Positions 1 through 12,174 of a stretch of DNA of 64,000 nucleotides are shown in pieces. The first letter of the stretch is position 1; each line of letters opens with the position of its first letter. The notes beneath the pieces were generated by a model. That model was not told where the DNA came from. It did not search any database and saw only the letters and a program-made list of their open reading frames with translations. Made by a program: the position numbers and the translations under genes. The DNA is taken from assembly GCA_003339415.1 (NCBI GenBank), contig PDHQ01000007.1, positions 372,001 through 436,000 of the forward strand, in the 5' to 3' direction. The DNA is from Ophiocordyceps camponoti-saundersi (nom. inval.) (Eukaryota; Ascomycota; Sordariomycetes; Hypocreales; Ophiocordycipitaceae).

Positions 1-1451
1 AACGCCGAGAGCATCAAAGGGAATACCCCATCATAATGCTTCCTTCTTCCTCTTCTCAAGTCTAGGAACGAAAAAAGAAAAGACACGTGTGATATGAAGG
101 GCTCGCCGTAACCCATAAAAGACCCTCATAGGGTACCTCGACAGGGCGTAAGCATACCTCCTACCTAGTAGGTAGGTAGAGAAGAACGACATACGGTTGG
201 TAAAAGAGAAACACTAAGGGCATTAGTGCAAATATCCAGGAATCAACGGCCCCTCCTCTATCCATGGGATATAAAAAAGGGCAAAGCTCGCCGAGAATGA
301 TAGCAACGAGCCTCCCTGAACGAACGATATTACAGTGTCCGGGTGTAGGGTATGCCAACACCGCAGCTGACGAGGAAGAAACACCGATAGTATCACGTTA
401 AATACCTACGTACTAAGGGTCCAAGGCATCACGGCTCCTCTTCTTGTCAAGGGAATCATAGAAGGGTCTCTTATTAACAAGGGAGGAAGAACAAGGGTTA
501 AGAAGATGATTTAAAGCTCCCCAGAACCGAAAGGGGAGAAGTATCAAGACTCCCTGAATGACGTCATGGGATACGAATCTAGGGTAGGCTCATTCTCCCG
601 CCCGAGCAGAAACACTTAGAGCATCATGTTCAACAACCTCACAATGCCACCTTCATCTCGATCCCATATCCGTCAATGCCAAAGGCCGTGAAGAAGACGA
701 AGAGCATTGTAATTCATGCAAAGTAACTGTCTCGGGTTTCGACCACGGGATAATTCTGATACACTCCCATCCTAATGCGCTGGCGAGCAAGGCTGAGCGT
801 AGAGATAACCCACGTTCCTGAACCTGGAGGTTTCGAGAGTGCAGGAGAGAGGCTCAGCTGTAGTTGTCAAGTGATGAGACCATCAACAGGGTATGCTTCT
901 ATGTCACCTATCTGTTCCGACTTGGAGACGTGGAGAGGTAGTACGCGTACATGAAGTTGTCGTCGCCTCGCATCGCAGCCTTGACTTCAGATACTCGATC
1001 ATCAGCGTTTAAGTTGATCCAACTCCCTTTCCTGCCTCAAAACTCTGTTACCCGGATCATTCAAGGAGTAGACAGATACCTTCATATATGGATAGGAAAA
1101 TTGCCCAAGTTATACGAGAACAGGGTCATCGCACCCGTATCCGTTCTTCGTTCCATCATCATATATCCAATATCTAGATATACACGCACACTCTCTCTCC
1201 TTTTCTTCATCGTGTTACAAAGACGGGCCCTCTCCCGAATCAATATACTCATAATCCTTCGCTCTCATCGAGGCAACAACAACATCAACACCAACCTCGT
1301 ATCCGCCCCGAATACGCGTGAAATAATGCTCCTCATCAAGCTTAATCCAGCCCCCGTTGTACATAATCTTCCTACATGAAGCATACACAACTCCATCAGA
1401 AACCTGGAAGGGAATAAACAGATCCCATTCGCCTTCAATGACACCATCACC
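1..1451. other. Gene-poor left flank
   Basis: I see no gene I can support here. Short ORFs on both strands (for example 951-1379 plus and 1215-1550 minus) have no recognisable domain or start context. The stretch contains CTAG/TAGG-type tetranucleotide clusters near 165-182 and pyrimidine-rich tracts near 1190-1210. It may include the upstream region of the small ORF at 1452. Confidence 0.5.
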
Positions 1452-1847
1452 ATGCTCCAGCTCCTCGTCGTCCTCTCCATGGCCAGCTGCGTCGTCGCTC
1501 CAATGTCTGGCACCAATCTGAAACCTTTGGCCATGCTTCCTATCTATCAATCTTCCGCCGTGCTTGAACCATCTCCCACGCCTACCACCTCACTTACTTT
1601 TCATCCGGCCCGTTCACAGTCCCGACTTTGCACCAAAGACGGCTGTATCGCCGTCGTGCACGGCGCGTCCAGGGAACAACTCTGTGACGCGACCATGACT
1701 CTGAGGCGCAAGGCCAGCAGAGTGGGTTCCATCATTCGTTGCGGCCAAGACAACCGGGGCTCATGTGAGATCAATTGTCAAAGCTCAGTTCGCATCTCCG
1801 GAGACTGCATGAACAACTTGTGTTTCTGTTGTACGCATTTCGGCTAG
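1452..1847 (+). CDS. Possible small secreted cysteine-rich protein (131 aa)
   Basis: I do not recognise this protein. The intronless ORF opens with a hydrophobic stretch (MLQLLVVLSMASCVVA) that looks like a signal peptide with cleavage near residues 16-18. The remaining chain has ten cysteines, at about residues 60, 65, 78, 97, 105, 109, 119, 124, 126 and 127, the last four packed at the C-terminus. Small size, a signal peptide and many even-numbered cysteines are the usual look of fungal small secreted proteins, some of which act as effectors or antimicrobial peptides. That function is inference only. An open frame of 111 codons runs antisense over its first third (1215-1550), so the coding strand is not certain. 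No intron is needed. Confidence 0.35.
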   Translation: MLQLLVVLSMASCVVAPMSGTNLKPLAMLPIYQSSAVLEPSPTPTTSLTFHPARSQSRLCTKDGCIAVVHGASREQLCDATMTLRRKASRVGSIIRCGQDNRGSCEINCQSSVRISGDCMNNLCFCCTHFG

Positions 1848-2087
1848 TCGGCACCATCATCACGAAGGGATGAGGGGGGGATATGAGACTGGGAGAAGGG
1901 GAGGGGGGAAAGGGAGAGAACTGGCGACGACAACCCATGAGCCTGGCTTAGCTACATTCTCCGAGCTTTTCAATGGACGGGTCGGAGTCGGTGTGACTTT
2001 GCTTGCATACACGTAAGAACGGACACCGTCGTACTTAAGAAACTTGTTTCTGGTATCAAGTGGCGAGCTTGGTCGCGATCGATGATC

Positions 2088-2320
2088 ATCTGCAGCAGGT
2101 GAGCTTCTGTATCGATGAGCCGATGCTGTAGGTGTTGCTTGTCATTCTAAACCGTCCAAGAAACATCGAGGCGTCGGGCATCCCAAAGGAAAATGCAAAA
2201 GCGAGTCTCTCATCTGTCAGCAGGTGGGCTTCTGTATCGATGAGCCGATGCTGCAGGTGTTGCTTGTCAATTTGAAATGTCCAAGAGTCATCGAGGCGTC
2301 GAGCATCCCATGCGAAATTG
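2088..2320. repeat. 125-bp direct tandem duplication
   Basis: Two copies of a roughly 105-base segment lie 125 bases apart (first near 2088-2195, second near 2213-2320). Both contain the core GCTTCTGTATCGATGAGCC. They differ at scattered positions, many of them C/T or A/G transitions. The duplication lies just downstream of the RRG7 stop codon (minus strand) and has no evident coding role. Confidence 0.75.
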
Positions 2321-2331
2321 CCAAGGCATCG

Positions 2332-3087
2332 TCAGCCAGGAAGTGACAAGTCCTCCTCAACTGCGGCCGGTACATCACCACCTTCATCGACCCGACCCAG
2401 AGTCACACCATTGCAAGTCAAGATAAGCTGCGAAGGGGTAGTCGCGTCGTCGGCATGTCTCACAGCAACGCCCAAGCCCTCGAGCCCTTCGCTCTCGGCC
2501 CTGCAGTTCCAAAGCAACTGGCTCAAGTGCCCCTGACGCGAACAGCAAAGAAAAGCCAACGGCCAACGACTCCTGCCGAGCGAGTTTCTGATGCCCCTCG
2601 TAGCGGGCCTCTCACAGACCAGAACGGCCAGGACGTCGTCTCCCCTCCAGCCCGCCGGCGCACCTGTGTAGGCACCCTCCAACTCGCGCACGTAGTGTGG
2701 ACCTACACGCGCCACGCCAGCCTTGCACTGCAGCAGCACTCTCATGGGCCGCGGGAAGTTGGGCAGAGCCCAGGTGCCGACAAGGTCGGTACCGAGATCC
2801 GAGGCGCCGCCCACACGTCGTAGCGAAAAGCCCAGCCTCGCCAGCGACTCGGCAACCGTATACTCGTAGTGCGTGCCGACGTAGACGGTCGATTGCGAGT
2901 TGAGCCCGCTGCGCTGCGCGTAGTCGAGGAAACTGGCCAGGTCCGAGTGCTGTGCTGACGACGCGTCTGGGAGCTTGCACGTGTCGTCGGTCGACTGGCT
3001 GTGATTGTACCTCGCCAGACGGTAGGCGGTGGGCTGCAGCGCTCTGGGGCATCGGAGTAGCGCGCAGCCCTGCCTTGCTGTGAGCAT
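2332..3087 (-). CDS. RRG7: Required for respiratory growth protein 7, mitochondrial (DUF2034, nuclease-like fold)
   Basis: A single-exon gene encodes 251 residues. Residues 1-30 are rich in Arg, Leu and Ala and nearly free of acidic residues, which suits a mitochondrial presequence. The core from about residue 68 matches the fungal RRG7/DUF2034 family: YVGTHYEY (E75), then GGASDLGTDLVG (D97, D101), then LLQCKAG (Q120, K122). This D...D...QxK arrangement resembles the active site of PD-(D/E)XK nucleases. In yeast, RRG7 is needed for respiratory growth and maintenance of mitochondrial DNA; its biochemical activity is not firmly established. The start at 3087 gives the presequence. The gene diverges from DIB1, whose start is 390 bases away, so they probably share a promoter region. 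Recognition rests on the core motif order. Confidence 0.85.
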   Translation of the reverse strand: MLTARQGCALLRCPRALQPTAYRLARYNHSQSTDDTCKLPDASSAQHSDLASFLDYAQRSGLNSQSTVYVGTHYEYTVAESLARLGFSLRRVGGASDLGTDLVGTWALPNFPRPMRVLLQCKAGVARVGPHYVRELEGAYTGAPAGWRGDDVLAVLVCERPATRGIRNSLGRSRWPLAFLCCSRQGHLSQLLWNCRAESEGLEGLGVAVRHADDATTPSQLILTCNGVTLGRVDEGGDVPAAVEEDLSLPG

Positions 3088-3477
3088 CGTGTTTGTCTTG
3101 CTGCTCTTGTTGTTCCGTGCAGCAGCAGCAGCAGCTAAAGTGAGTTGAAGTCTTGAAAAGCCTCTACGCCTTATGTAAGCGTTCGAATCGGTGAACGACC
3201 TAGAGAGTACGGATAGAGGCTAGCGTGAGGCTGCGTGACGACCTCGTCTGCAGATCACGTGCAGCCTGTCATCTTCAAATCCAACCGACCAACAACTGGC
3301 AGCGCCTCTCCTTCCCTTTCCTTTCCTCTCCTTCTTCTTCCCTCTCTTCAACCCAAAGACTCATCCTCACCTCAAGCCAAATCGGCTCTTCAAACACACC
3401 TTCGCACCTTCAATCTAGAACCTCCAGAACAACCCTCTTCCACTGCCCTAGGCTGCTCGCCGCATTGGTCAGCAGCC
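3088..3477. promoter_or_regulatory. Shared RRG7/DIB1 divergent promoter region
   Basis: These 390 bases separate two divergent start codons. They contain a CAG-type trinucleotide run (near 3120-3137) on the RRG7 side and a strongly CT-rich leader (3305-3350) on the DIB1 side, typical of transcription start zones of highly expressed fungal genes. No individual factor site is claimed. Confidence 0.4.
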
Positions 3478-4053
3478 ATGGGCTCCGTCGTCGTTCCACA
3501 CCTCCAGTCGGGATGGCACGTCGACCAGGCCATCCTCAGCGAGGAGGAGCGCCTGGTCGTGATCCGTTTCGGTCGTGACTGGGACAAGGATTGCATGCGC
3601 CAAGACGAGGTCCTGTACAAGATCGCGGAGAAAGTTAAGGGCTTTGCCGTGATCTATGTCTGCGACATCGACCGCGTTCCCGACTTCAACCAGATGTATG
3701 GTAAGTTGACACTTCTTTCCCATTTCTCTCTCCATCTCTCCCCCCGTGAGCCTCTACTGACTTTCGCTCTCCATAACCACCACAGAGCTTTACGATCCAT
3801 GCACCATAATGTTCTTTTTTCGCAATAAGCACATTATGTGTGATTTCGGAACGGGGAATAACAACAAGCTCAACTGGGTGCTTGAAGATAAGCAGGAACT
3901 CATCGATATAATCGAGACCATCTACCGCGGTGCCAAAAAAGGTCGTGGCCTTGTCGTCAGTCCCAAGGGTATGTGCATCCTCCCCTTCTTCCTCTGCCTT
4001 TATACTAATTCTCTTCACTCTTTCTAGACTATTCGACCCGCCACCGATACTAA
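3478..4053 (+). CDS. DIB1: U5 snRNP 15-kDa protein, thioredoxin-like splicing factor Dib1/Dim1
   Basis: Three exons (3478-3700, 3786-3968, 4028-4053) join to a 143-residue protein, the standard length for the family. It reads as Dib1/Dim1/TXNL4A almost residue for residue: SGWHVDQAIL near the start, then RFGRDWDKDCM, then VCDIDRVPDFNQMYELYDPC, then FFFRNKHIMCDFGTGNNNK, ending near DYSTRHRY. Dib1 is an essential component of the U4/U6.U5 tri-snRNP that keeps the pre-B spliceosome inactive until it leaves. It has a thioredoxin fold but lacks the CxxC redox pair, as here. Introns are 85 and 59 bp with GTAAGT and GTATGT donors; the second leaves only a 26-nt last exon. It converges with TAO3, 467 bases downstream. 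Confidence 0.97.
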
Positions 4054-4520
4054 ACGGTTCCGCCGTCAGATTTGAATTCCGACTTCAAATCACCCGCAAA
4101 GGCTGCATCTAGCCCCGATCTTTTTTGGAGCATGCACGTTACTCGATGCCGATCCACTGCCTTTTCTCTCCCTGCCTCGGACGGTTGAGTTGAGGGTTTT
4201 TTTGAAAGCATGGAGAAGAGGATGTTCATGAACCGTTAGTATTCTTCGTGACATTTCGGGCAATATCAACGTGCGAGCTAATCATGAGTCTTGAGTCGTC
4301 TTCTTTCCTATCGTCGTGAACAAATAGGTACGTGAGCTCGTATGCCACAAGGTTCCCCCCAGCCTCGCGCCTTTAGCCAGCGATCATCTCCATATCTGGT
4401 GTCCTGCTCGGCAGGCAGGCAGCGCCTGGCGCGTCATATGCCCTTCGTAATCCAACATGAGAATCTAGATTCTCCAGGTATTGTCCATATGTCTTTCCAG
4501 CTTAACCCGAAATAGCAACA
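4054..4520. other. Convergent 3' spacer between DIB1 and TAO3
   Basis: This holds the 3' untranslated regions of two convergent genes. A poly-T run lies near 4195-4204. I see no additional gene or strong repeat. Confidence 0.5.
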
Positions 4521-7500
4521 TCATACACCATCCCCAGGGCCCGGCACCTTGGTAGAAAACATCTTGTTGGGTATCCTGGGCGTCCCCGTCTTCGTCCGCG
4601 GCGCATCATCCCGAGATCTACTGATGAATCGCCTTGCGCCCGTTTGCGGCCCCTGACGAGTGCCCTTGATCATGCTCTCGAGGAAAAACGCGCCGTCCAT
4701 GTGGCGTGGATCTACCCGCTCGTCGTCGGCGTCGGAAAACCCTCCAGATAGATAGTCATCGTCCGAAACCATCTCTCCTGCGCCAGTGAGAGGCTGGAAC
4801 GGACTGGAGGTGGACGGCGAAGTGATGGAGCGAGAGTGCAGCCCCGGCCGTGTAGGCATGCCCGCCGTAAAGGCGCCCGGGTTCATAGTGTTGGGAGGCA
4901 CGTCGCGCGGTGTGAAGATGGGCCGATCGGCGAAGCCATTCTGGAAAGACGTATTGTTGGATGCTTCGTGCAGAATGGGAAGGATCTGCTCGTCGTACAG
5001 CTCCGTTCCAGACTCGTACGAGTCAGGCGTGAACTCCGTAATGGTGCGAGACGATCGACCGTCGTCGTCGGTGTGCGGACTCGAAGGCTCGTCGAAAAAA
5101 TCATCAAGGCTATCCAACTTGGTGACTAGATCGCCGCCCAAGATCTCGGCACGACCCTCATCCGATAGCATCGTCTCCGTCCTCTCCGGCGGGGGAGCGT
5201 CGTAATAGCCGTAAGGGAAGTCATCCGTGTGAAACTCAACCTCAGTCGTCGTCGTCGTCGACTCAGCCGCCGAGCCCCCCTCGGCGACCTTACACATGTA
5301 AAACGCAGCGTGGATATTCGACCTCGTCAGCTCCGTCTTCTTAGCCGGCACGGGGACGGACCAGCCCGAAGTCTCCGGTATGCCGAACAGGCTCTGCGTT
5401 CTCTCGTACTCCTTCCTCACAGCCCTGGAGGTTGAGCGCGTCATGCTCATCCGGAGATGGTGCTTGTCCATGTGGCTGCCGGACATGGTCATGATGTTAT
5501 CCAGGACCTTGAGGGCTTCCATGCATAAGTCCGTCTGGAGGAGTCGGAGGAGGGGGGAGATGAGGTCGGATCCGTGGCCTGAGAGTTCGGGGTTTCGCAT
5601 GTCGACGGCGGGGATGACCAGGCAGAGGATGCGCATGGTGTGCATCTTCACCCAGGGGAGGGAGTTGGTGAGGAGACCCATGAGGAAGGTCACCATCTTG
5701 AACTCCATCCGAGGGAGGTAACAAGTCTTGAGGCCGTTGAAGAGCTGGCCTAGGAACTCCTCTCCGTCCCTTAGCTTGCCGTTGACGTAGTTGTCTAACC
5801 CGACGCTGACGGCCGCGAGGCCCTGCTTGTCCGTCTCTCCGAGGAGGATCCTAGCCGTCTTGATACAGGCTTCGTCGCTGGCGGTCCCGCCTCCGTCGAG
5901 ATCACGCAGGAAGCGAGGGAAGTTGGCCAGCAAGGCGAAAAAGAGCCGATTGTCGTCACCTACGAGGCTATCGCCCGGCAGCTTGACTAGCCTTTCGAGC
6001 ATATCGAGCGAAGGCTGCCAGCAGACAGAGGACCTGAAGCCCTTGTATAGCAGCGGTTGGATGCCTTCGAACTGGCCCTCCCATCGCTCCGGCTTACCGT
6101 CGGCGATAAGTCTGCGAACGGTAGATGACCTCAGATCCATCTTCCGAAGGAGCTCGTTGAGCATCTCGACCGCCTCTAGAAACTCGCGCTCGTTGATCGA
6201 CTCGAGACAGGCACAGGCCGTCCAGAAAAGCTGCGGGAAAGCGAGGAGCCTATCCGAGTCGAGCTTGGCAATAAGCGTCTTGAGCGTCGTCAGTATCTCC
6301 ATGGAAAAGGATTGGATCTCCGGGTCCTCGTCGGCGATGGTGTTGGAAAGCCTGACGAGCATGTCCGCGAGCATGTACTGGTCCAGAGAGGCCAGCACAC
6401 ACCTGAAGATCTGAAAGGACCGACAGGCCAGGTGTCGGACGGGACAAGACGTGGCCCACCTCAATGACAGACGACCCCATTGCTCCTTGATGCCGGGAAA
6501 GGCCTGCTCGAAAGTTTTGACCACCTCGGCCGTTAAAATCTCCATGCCGGGAGGCACTTTGTTCTCCCCGTTATCCACCTTGCCGGTGCTATCCTCGTAG
6601 CCCCAGACAACGGACCGATCGTGGCGTCGTACCATGTCGACGAGATCCTCGATAGGTGCTTTGAGCGCGTTCTGCGCGTCATCGTCCACGCGTGAGATGA
6701 CCAGCTCATGGATGAGGTGGACGAGCATCTCGCGGGCGTGCTCCTGCACCAGAGGCGTGTAGTGGTCCCAGAGAGCGGTCACAACCTGCAGAAGCAGCGG
6801 AATGTTCTCCGCCGTAAGCTGCACGGGGGACACCATCAGGTCGACGAGTAAGATCAGCGACAGCTGACCGAGCGAGAAGCTGGCCTGCGTCGTGCCGACC
6901 GGCAGGACTTCGTTCAGGTCGGCACAGTACGGAAGGTTGTCGACATCTGCAGGCGGCGGCATCACGTCTCTCTTCTCGTTGGGCACCATAGCTCGAGGGG
7001 TGATTTGCATCAGGAGGAACTCAACAACCTTGATACCTGGCGTGCTGGTCGTCGTCGATAAGAAGACGACGATTTGCTTGGCGTATTCGACATAATTCTG
7101 CTCGCGTCTTTCCAAGCACAGATGCATGATGAAGTCGAGCACCAGACGGACATTGCCCGGGTACGGGCCCGTGGCCAGTGCTTGCCACAGAGCCTGAACT
7201 TCGTTGTGAAGGGCTGCGCCTGACTTGATCGTCAGCTCCAGCAGGTTCGCCAATAGGTTGTAAGACTGGGCCGTTGGGCCCCCGTTGGGATCCAGTCTCA
7301 GCTCGATCGTCTGGATCCAGGGGAGCACGACGGCGATGACGTTCCTCTGAGCAGCCGGCTGGAGATCCTTGAAGTACGACGTAAACTCGGATACGACGTG
7401 AAAGGCAAGCTCCGCGTGCTGCTTGGCGAGCCGCTTGGAGATCTCAAACTGCGCAAGCTTGTAGACCGCCTGCGTCTTGTCCGAGATGCTAATGTCAAAG

Positions 7501-10500
7501 TCTTGAATCTTAGAGTTGCGCTGCTGGCGCCCTTCCATAATACGAAGCAACGTCGACGACTTGGACCTGATCTCGCTCAGGTCGTTGCCGAGGCTAAATA
7601 GCCCGAGGCCGAGGAGCTTCCAGAACGGACAGGGGTAACCACTATGCTCTTGCAGTACGCTCACGGCCACGGAAAAGTAGCTGCCGAGCACCTTGGGTAA
7701 TTCCGCCAGATAGCACCGCGTGATGCAATGCTCGAGCAGATAAGGGTACTCCTGGTTGTGGATGATGAGGTTCTTCAACGCCCGGCGGCCCGTGACGTTC
7801 ATCCTGTCACTACCGTTGTTGAAGATGGTATCTATCCATTGAAGCATCCGGCGCATGTCGAACTGCAGCGTCACCCCGCTCTCCGTAGTGACGCTCATGG
7901 GGCCTCCACATAGGGCAGCCATGGCACTGAGAGCCGCCGTTCTCAGATTGCGCTTCTCGATCTCCATAGCGGCTGAGAAGCCCACGCGCTCCCCGAGACC
8001 CTGTTGGTCGATGAGAGACTGACGCATCGTGCTCTCTCTAGCTCGGATCTGTGGCTGGTTCGGAGAGAAACCGCACCAATCCTCCATGAGGGAAAACGCA
8101 GACTTTCTGGATTCAAACGTCATCCAACGGGAAGGATCCTTCGTCTTGTTGATGCCTTCAAAGAGGGCTTCCATCAACCCACAATAGTGACGCCGTAGCT
8201 TTTGAAACTCCCAGTCCATCTGCACCTCTCCGTCCATCAGGAACAGCTTCAAGTCTTTGGCGTATGAAGTCAGATTGCCGAGGAAGAATTCGGACTGATA
8301 CACCTGGGGCTCGCGAAGAAAATGTGACGTGAGCTTAAACACATGCGTGATCTCGGTGCGAAGCAAGTCCATCTTGCGGTTTCTCCTCGGGGCGCTGTTG
8401 GTCCTCTGGTGAATACGAGCGCGGCCGTCGTCGTTGCACCGAGACGCATGACTCTGGAGCTCTTCTAGCAACGTTCGGTAGATGTGGATGTTTATGGAGC
8501 CCATGGCGACCACAACGGCGTCGCGCACCGATGCTGAGGTCGAGGAGAGTAAGGGAATGAGGAACTTGAAAAGCGTTCTCGCGGTGACGATGCCGTCCCC
8601 GGGCACAGGCTTCGACATCTTACGGGCGTGTTGCGCTTCCTTCGCGGGGTTGGGCGCTTGAACTCCAGGATCCGCAAGAGTCGAACAAGCAAAGATGAGA
8701 TAGAGCTTCCACTGCTCAATCAAGACCTCGGGCTGCGTCGCGGGTGACCGTACAGGCATTCGACCATTTGCCTGGTCGCTCCCGTAGTAGAAGCCCCGAG
8801 ACGGTTCCGACAGCATTGTTATTGGCCTGTACATCTGAAGGATGCGGTTGCAGATGAGATCTCGGCACATGGCGACGGCAAATGGGCACTTGTCGAAGGC
8901 GATTCGTATCAGATTCGGGAATATCTTGAACCAGAGCGTGGTGTCATAGTTGACATCGCTGGTGCAGAGCTCTACCACAACGCCCTTGCTATTAGTAGTT
9001 TGTAGCCCACGCTGCAGCCGACTTCGCTCAGCCACAGTCAGATGTTCCTCGTTGAAGTCCATAACTTGACACGAGTCGTTCTCTAGGATGTTGATCAACC
9101 GGGGAGACTCCTTATCCTCGGCCTCGTCCTTGGCCAATGCCCTGTCGAACTCAGTGATGAGGCGTAAGACCGTTACGGCGAAACGACGGACTCGATGCGA
9201 CTGGGAGCAGAGAAAGAAGAGACCGTGAGCTTCAGCCTGGTCTACCTCTGCCCATACACTCGACAGATCGAGCTTCTTGGCCCTTTTGTCCGAGGCACTG
9301 GCGTCTGCCTGCGAAGCGGCTGCATCCCGAGACTTCTGCCTGATCTCTTCAATCCAAATGCGAAGCAATTCGACATAGAGCCGAAGAGTATTCTCGATAT
9401 GGCCAGCGCCTAGCATGCCACCGTCAGACATGGTAGAATAGCGGTCGTCGAAATTGAAAATGAACCGAGAAAAGCCCATGGTGACCTGTTGCGCATGAGA
9501 ATGCCTCGCGATGGCCTTGAGAGAATTGGACGAGGATTCGGCAATGTTACTTTGTACGTGCGCCGTGCCGGTACACAGGAGGTTGATGAGCGAATTGAAG
9601 GGAATATCGACAGACAGGCAGCGCGGAAGAGCCTGGACCGCGACGTGCAACAACTCGTAAAAGGCCTGCTTCTGATCGGCGGCACTTTGATGCTCATCGC
9701 GGCGCGAAAAGTTGAAGGTTTCCGTGATGGGCGTCTTTGGACCAGGGCTATTGAACTTTTCGTCCAGAGCCGCCTGACCACCAAAGGTATTGTCGCAAGC
9801 TATCGTAATCTTTCCGAGGATCTGGCAGAACTGTAGATAAAACTCGCGAACTCCGTCGCTCAAGACATGCGTCAGGACTGGGCGCGAGACACCTTCATCG
9901 TCCGAGGCAGACGCAGTGCCGGTCGAGGGGGCTTGGCGGGATGGTGAGGACGTGACCGGCGAAGACAGCCTATCTGCTGACCAGGCGGCCTCGGGGCATC
10001 GCGGAAAAGGGGGGCGGCCCTGTTCGCCTCTTTCCAGATCCGACATAATGCACAGAAAAGCTCGGATTCCAACGACGACCCTATCAGGATCAAGCTGTTC
10101 GACCCTTAATTCCTTATTGTTGACGAAGAGGTCGGCGTTGATCAGAGGGAAGATTATGGTTCGGAAGCAGTAATCGGGAAATTTGAAGCCGATGATGCGG
10201 ATGATCTGGATCAATGGCTCCGTCACTGCCGGGTCAGAGGAGCTAACACTTCGCTTCGAGGACGGCAGAACGAGTCTCATGACGTCGTCGAGTTTCCTGG
10301 CTGCGCTTTGGAGGTTGTCATTGGTGCGGTAGAGATAGGTCCAGATAAGGCGAGAGATAGCCTGAAGGCACAGAGGTCGTGATAGGCGGTCCTTGGCTTT
10401 CGTCTGATGCGACGAGACCAAGTGAAGCCAATGGGATGCAAAGTAGTCAGGGGACGAGACGCACAAGAGTGTGGCCGTTAGGGGGAAAGCCGCGTTCCAA

Positions 10501-12174
10501 TGCCTCTGCTTTTGAGAGATCTGATCCAAGCGAGGAGCAATGGCGGCAATCACTTCGGACCACTTGGGATGCATGAGATGACTGTTACTCGCCTTTGCGG
10601 CAATGGGCAGTAGTAGCGTCTCGATAACCTGGCAAAAGGCCGTCTTTACCTTGGGACCGCGGGATTTACCGAACAGGCGGCCCAGAGATGCGAGGAAGTC
10701 GCACGACTCCTCCCAAGCACCTTCGGGAGAGACCTTGATCCGCAGATGCTTCATGCCGCCAAGCACGAGATCGACCTTGCCCTCGAGATCGCGGCTTCCA
10801 GAGGCGGTCGGGCTTCTGACGACACGATCCTGTAACGAATTTTCGAGGTCGTCGATGAAGCGTTTCGTGACGCCAGCAAAGTTGATGTTGCTCATGTAGC
10901 CTAGAAGCTGGGCAAATAGGTTCCAGTTCGCAAGCTTAAGGGGCGAGATGAAGAGCTGGTCCGAGTCGGCGATTTTGAGCTGGCCGAAGATGATGCTTTC
11001 CAGCTTGTCCTCCATTTCTGGGCCGATGGACGTCAAGTTGCTTTCTTTGATGACTTCGAGCAGGACGCGACACAGAATGTAGATGGACACGGTGGACCGG
11101 CGTTCCTGCTGAGCAACGTGCTCCTGCTTTGAAGCCATGGAGGTCGTCGTTTGCGGTGCGCCGTCAGAACCGGTCAAGCCGACCTGAGACGGCTCCGTAT
11201 TTCTGCGCAGCAACGGCCCCCCGGGATGGTGATTGCGAAGCTGGCCGCGGGCTTCGCTGGCCGCGTCGCTCTTACTTTTCCTCCAAAGCATCATGGAGTC
11301 AATCAGGGCTTTTGGCTTAGGGCTAGCAATGTGGCCGAGGGCGACGATGAGCTGGTCGAAGGCGGGGTCGACACCGGGACCGCATATCCGTTCGATCTGG
11401 GGTTCAGGGTCGAAGGGAACGGTTATGCACTCATTGAGCTTTTCCTCGGCTTGGGCGATGAACTAGGCGGGTAAGGAAAGTCAGTGCTCAAGCCGTTTCT
11501 CTGATGTAGGTAGATGACGCACCGAGGTGAATAAGACGTGTAAGGCATATTCGCCCACCGTCTTCTGATCATCCCTGTGATGACGGCTAGGAGGGTCGCG
11601 ACGGGACTTGCTCTGCATCCTCTCGTGCTTGCGCTGACCGGCACCAGGCGGCGACGTGTCGGCGGCAGAAGCTGACCTCTCCATGGAGAGACCGTTTGAG
11701 TTGTTGGCGATTGGGGCAGCTAGGGCGGTGCTTGGGCGCGACGACTCGGCCTCCAATCGGGCAGCGGCCGACTGCATCTCTGACTTGTCTAAGCCAATGG
11801 CGGCTATCACTTGCGGACTGAGAGGGCCGGACGTTGCATTGAGGCTGCCATTTCGAGAATGCTGGATGCCGTGGACGATGGAAGTCTGGCGATGGTGACC
11901 GTAGGCGGTCGAATCTACGCGTGCGGATCGGGGCGCGACGAGCGTGTCGGCCGAGGAGTCGCGCGAACGGCGCGGACTGTAGCGAGGACGGGTCGTACGG
12001 TCCCAGACGGCTTCGGTATCAAGGCTTTCGGGAGGCTGAGGCGGTGCTGGAGAGAGTAGAGAGGAGATGTCGTCAGTCTCCGCTTCGAGCGAAGGGCAGG
12101 AAGGGGAAGGGAGAGGCGATGCGAGGCGAGGCAGGGCGAGGCGAGGCAGAGGGGCGCCGTTTCATCTCACCCAT
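4521..12174 (-). CDS. TAO3: Cell morphogenesis protein TAO3/PAG1/Mor2 (Furry family scaffold)
   Basis: Exons on the minus strand: 12171-12174 (ATG plus one base), 11523-12046 and 4521-11462, encoding 2489 residues. This length suits fungal TAO3/Mor2 (about 2400-2600). The joined frame is exact. The first 175 residues are Ser/Arg/Pro-rich with several RRxS-type sites. The conserved block starts at VGEYALHVLFTS, which crosses the 60-bp second intron into FIAQAEEKLNECI, the hallmark N-terminal segment of the family. The rest is HEAT/armadillo-like helices, and the last 250 residues are acidic and Ser/Thr-rich. Furry-family scaffolds work with the Orb6/Cbk1 NDR kinase and Mob2 in the MOR/RAM pathway for polarised growth and hyphal tip shape. 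The first intron (12047-12170) is inferred because the long second exon has no in-frame ATG before a stop. Confidence 0.93.

Noticed and set aside
951..1550. ORFs 951-1379 (plus) and 1215-1550 (minus)
   Set aside because: No domain, no start context and mutual overlap. The minus-strand one has reasonable composition but no homology I can recognise and competes with the Cys-rich ORF.
3176..3220. GTTCGAATC string resembling a tRNA T-loop
   Set aside because: No acceptor stem, D-loop or anticodon arm could be folded around it.
4786..11474. Many plus-strand ORFs of 60-207 codons opposite TAO3
   Set aside because: They are antisense shadows of a long GC-rich coding exon; none has a domain.
12047..12170. 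GAGGC-type repeat reading as coding in several frames
   Set aside because: It fits better as the first intron of TAO3, with GTGAGA donor and CTCCAG acceptor.
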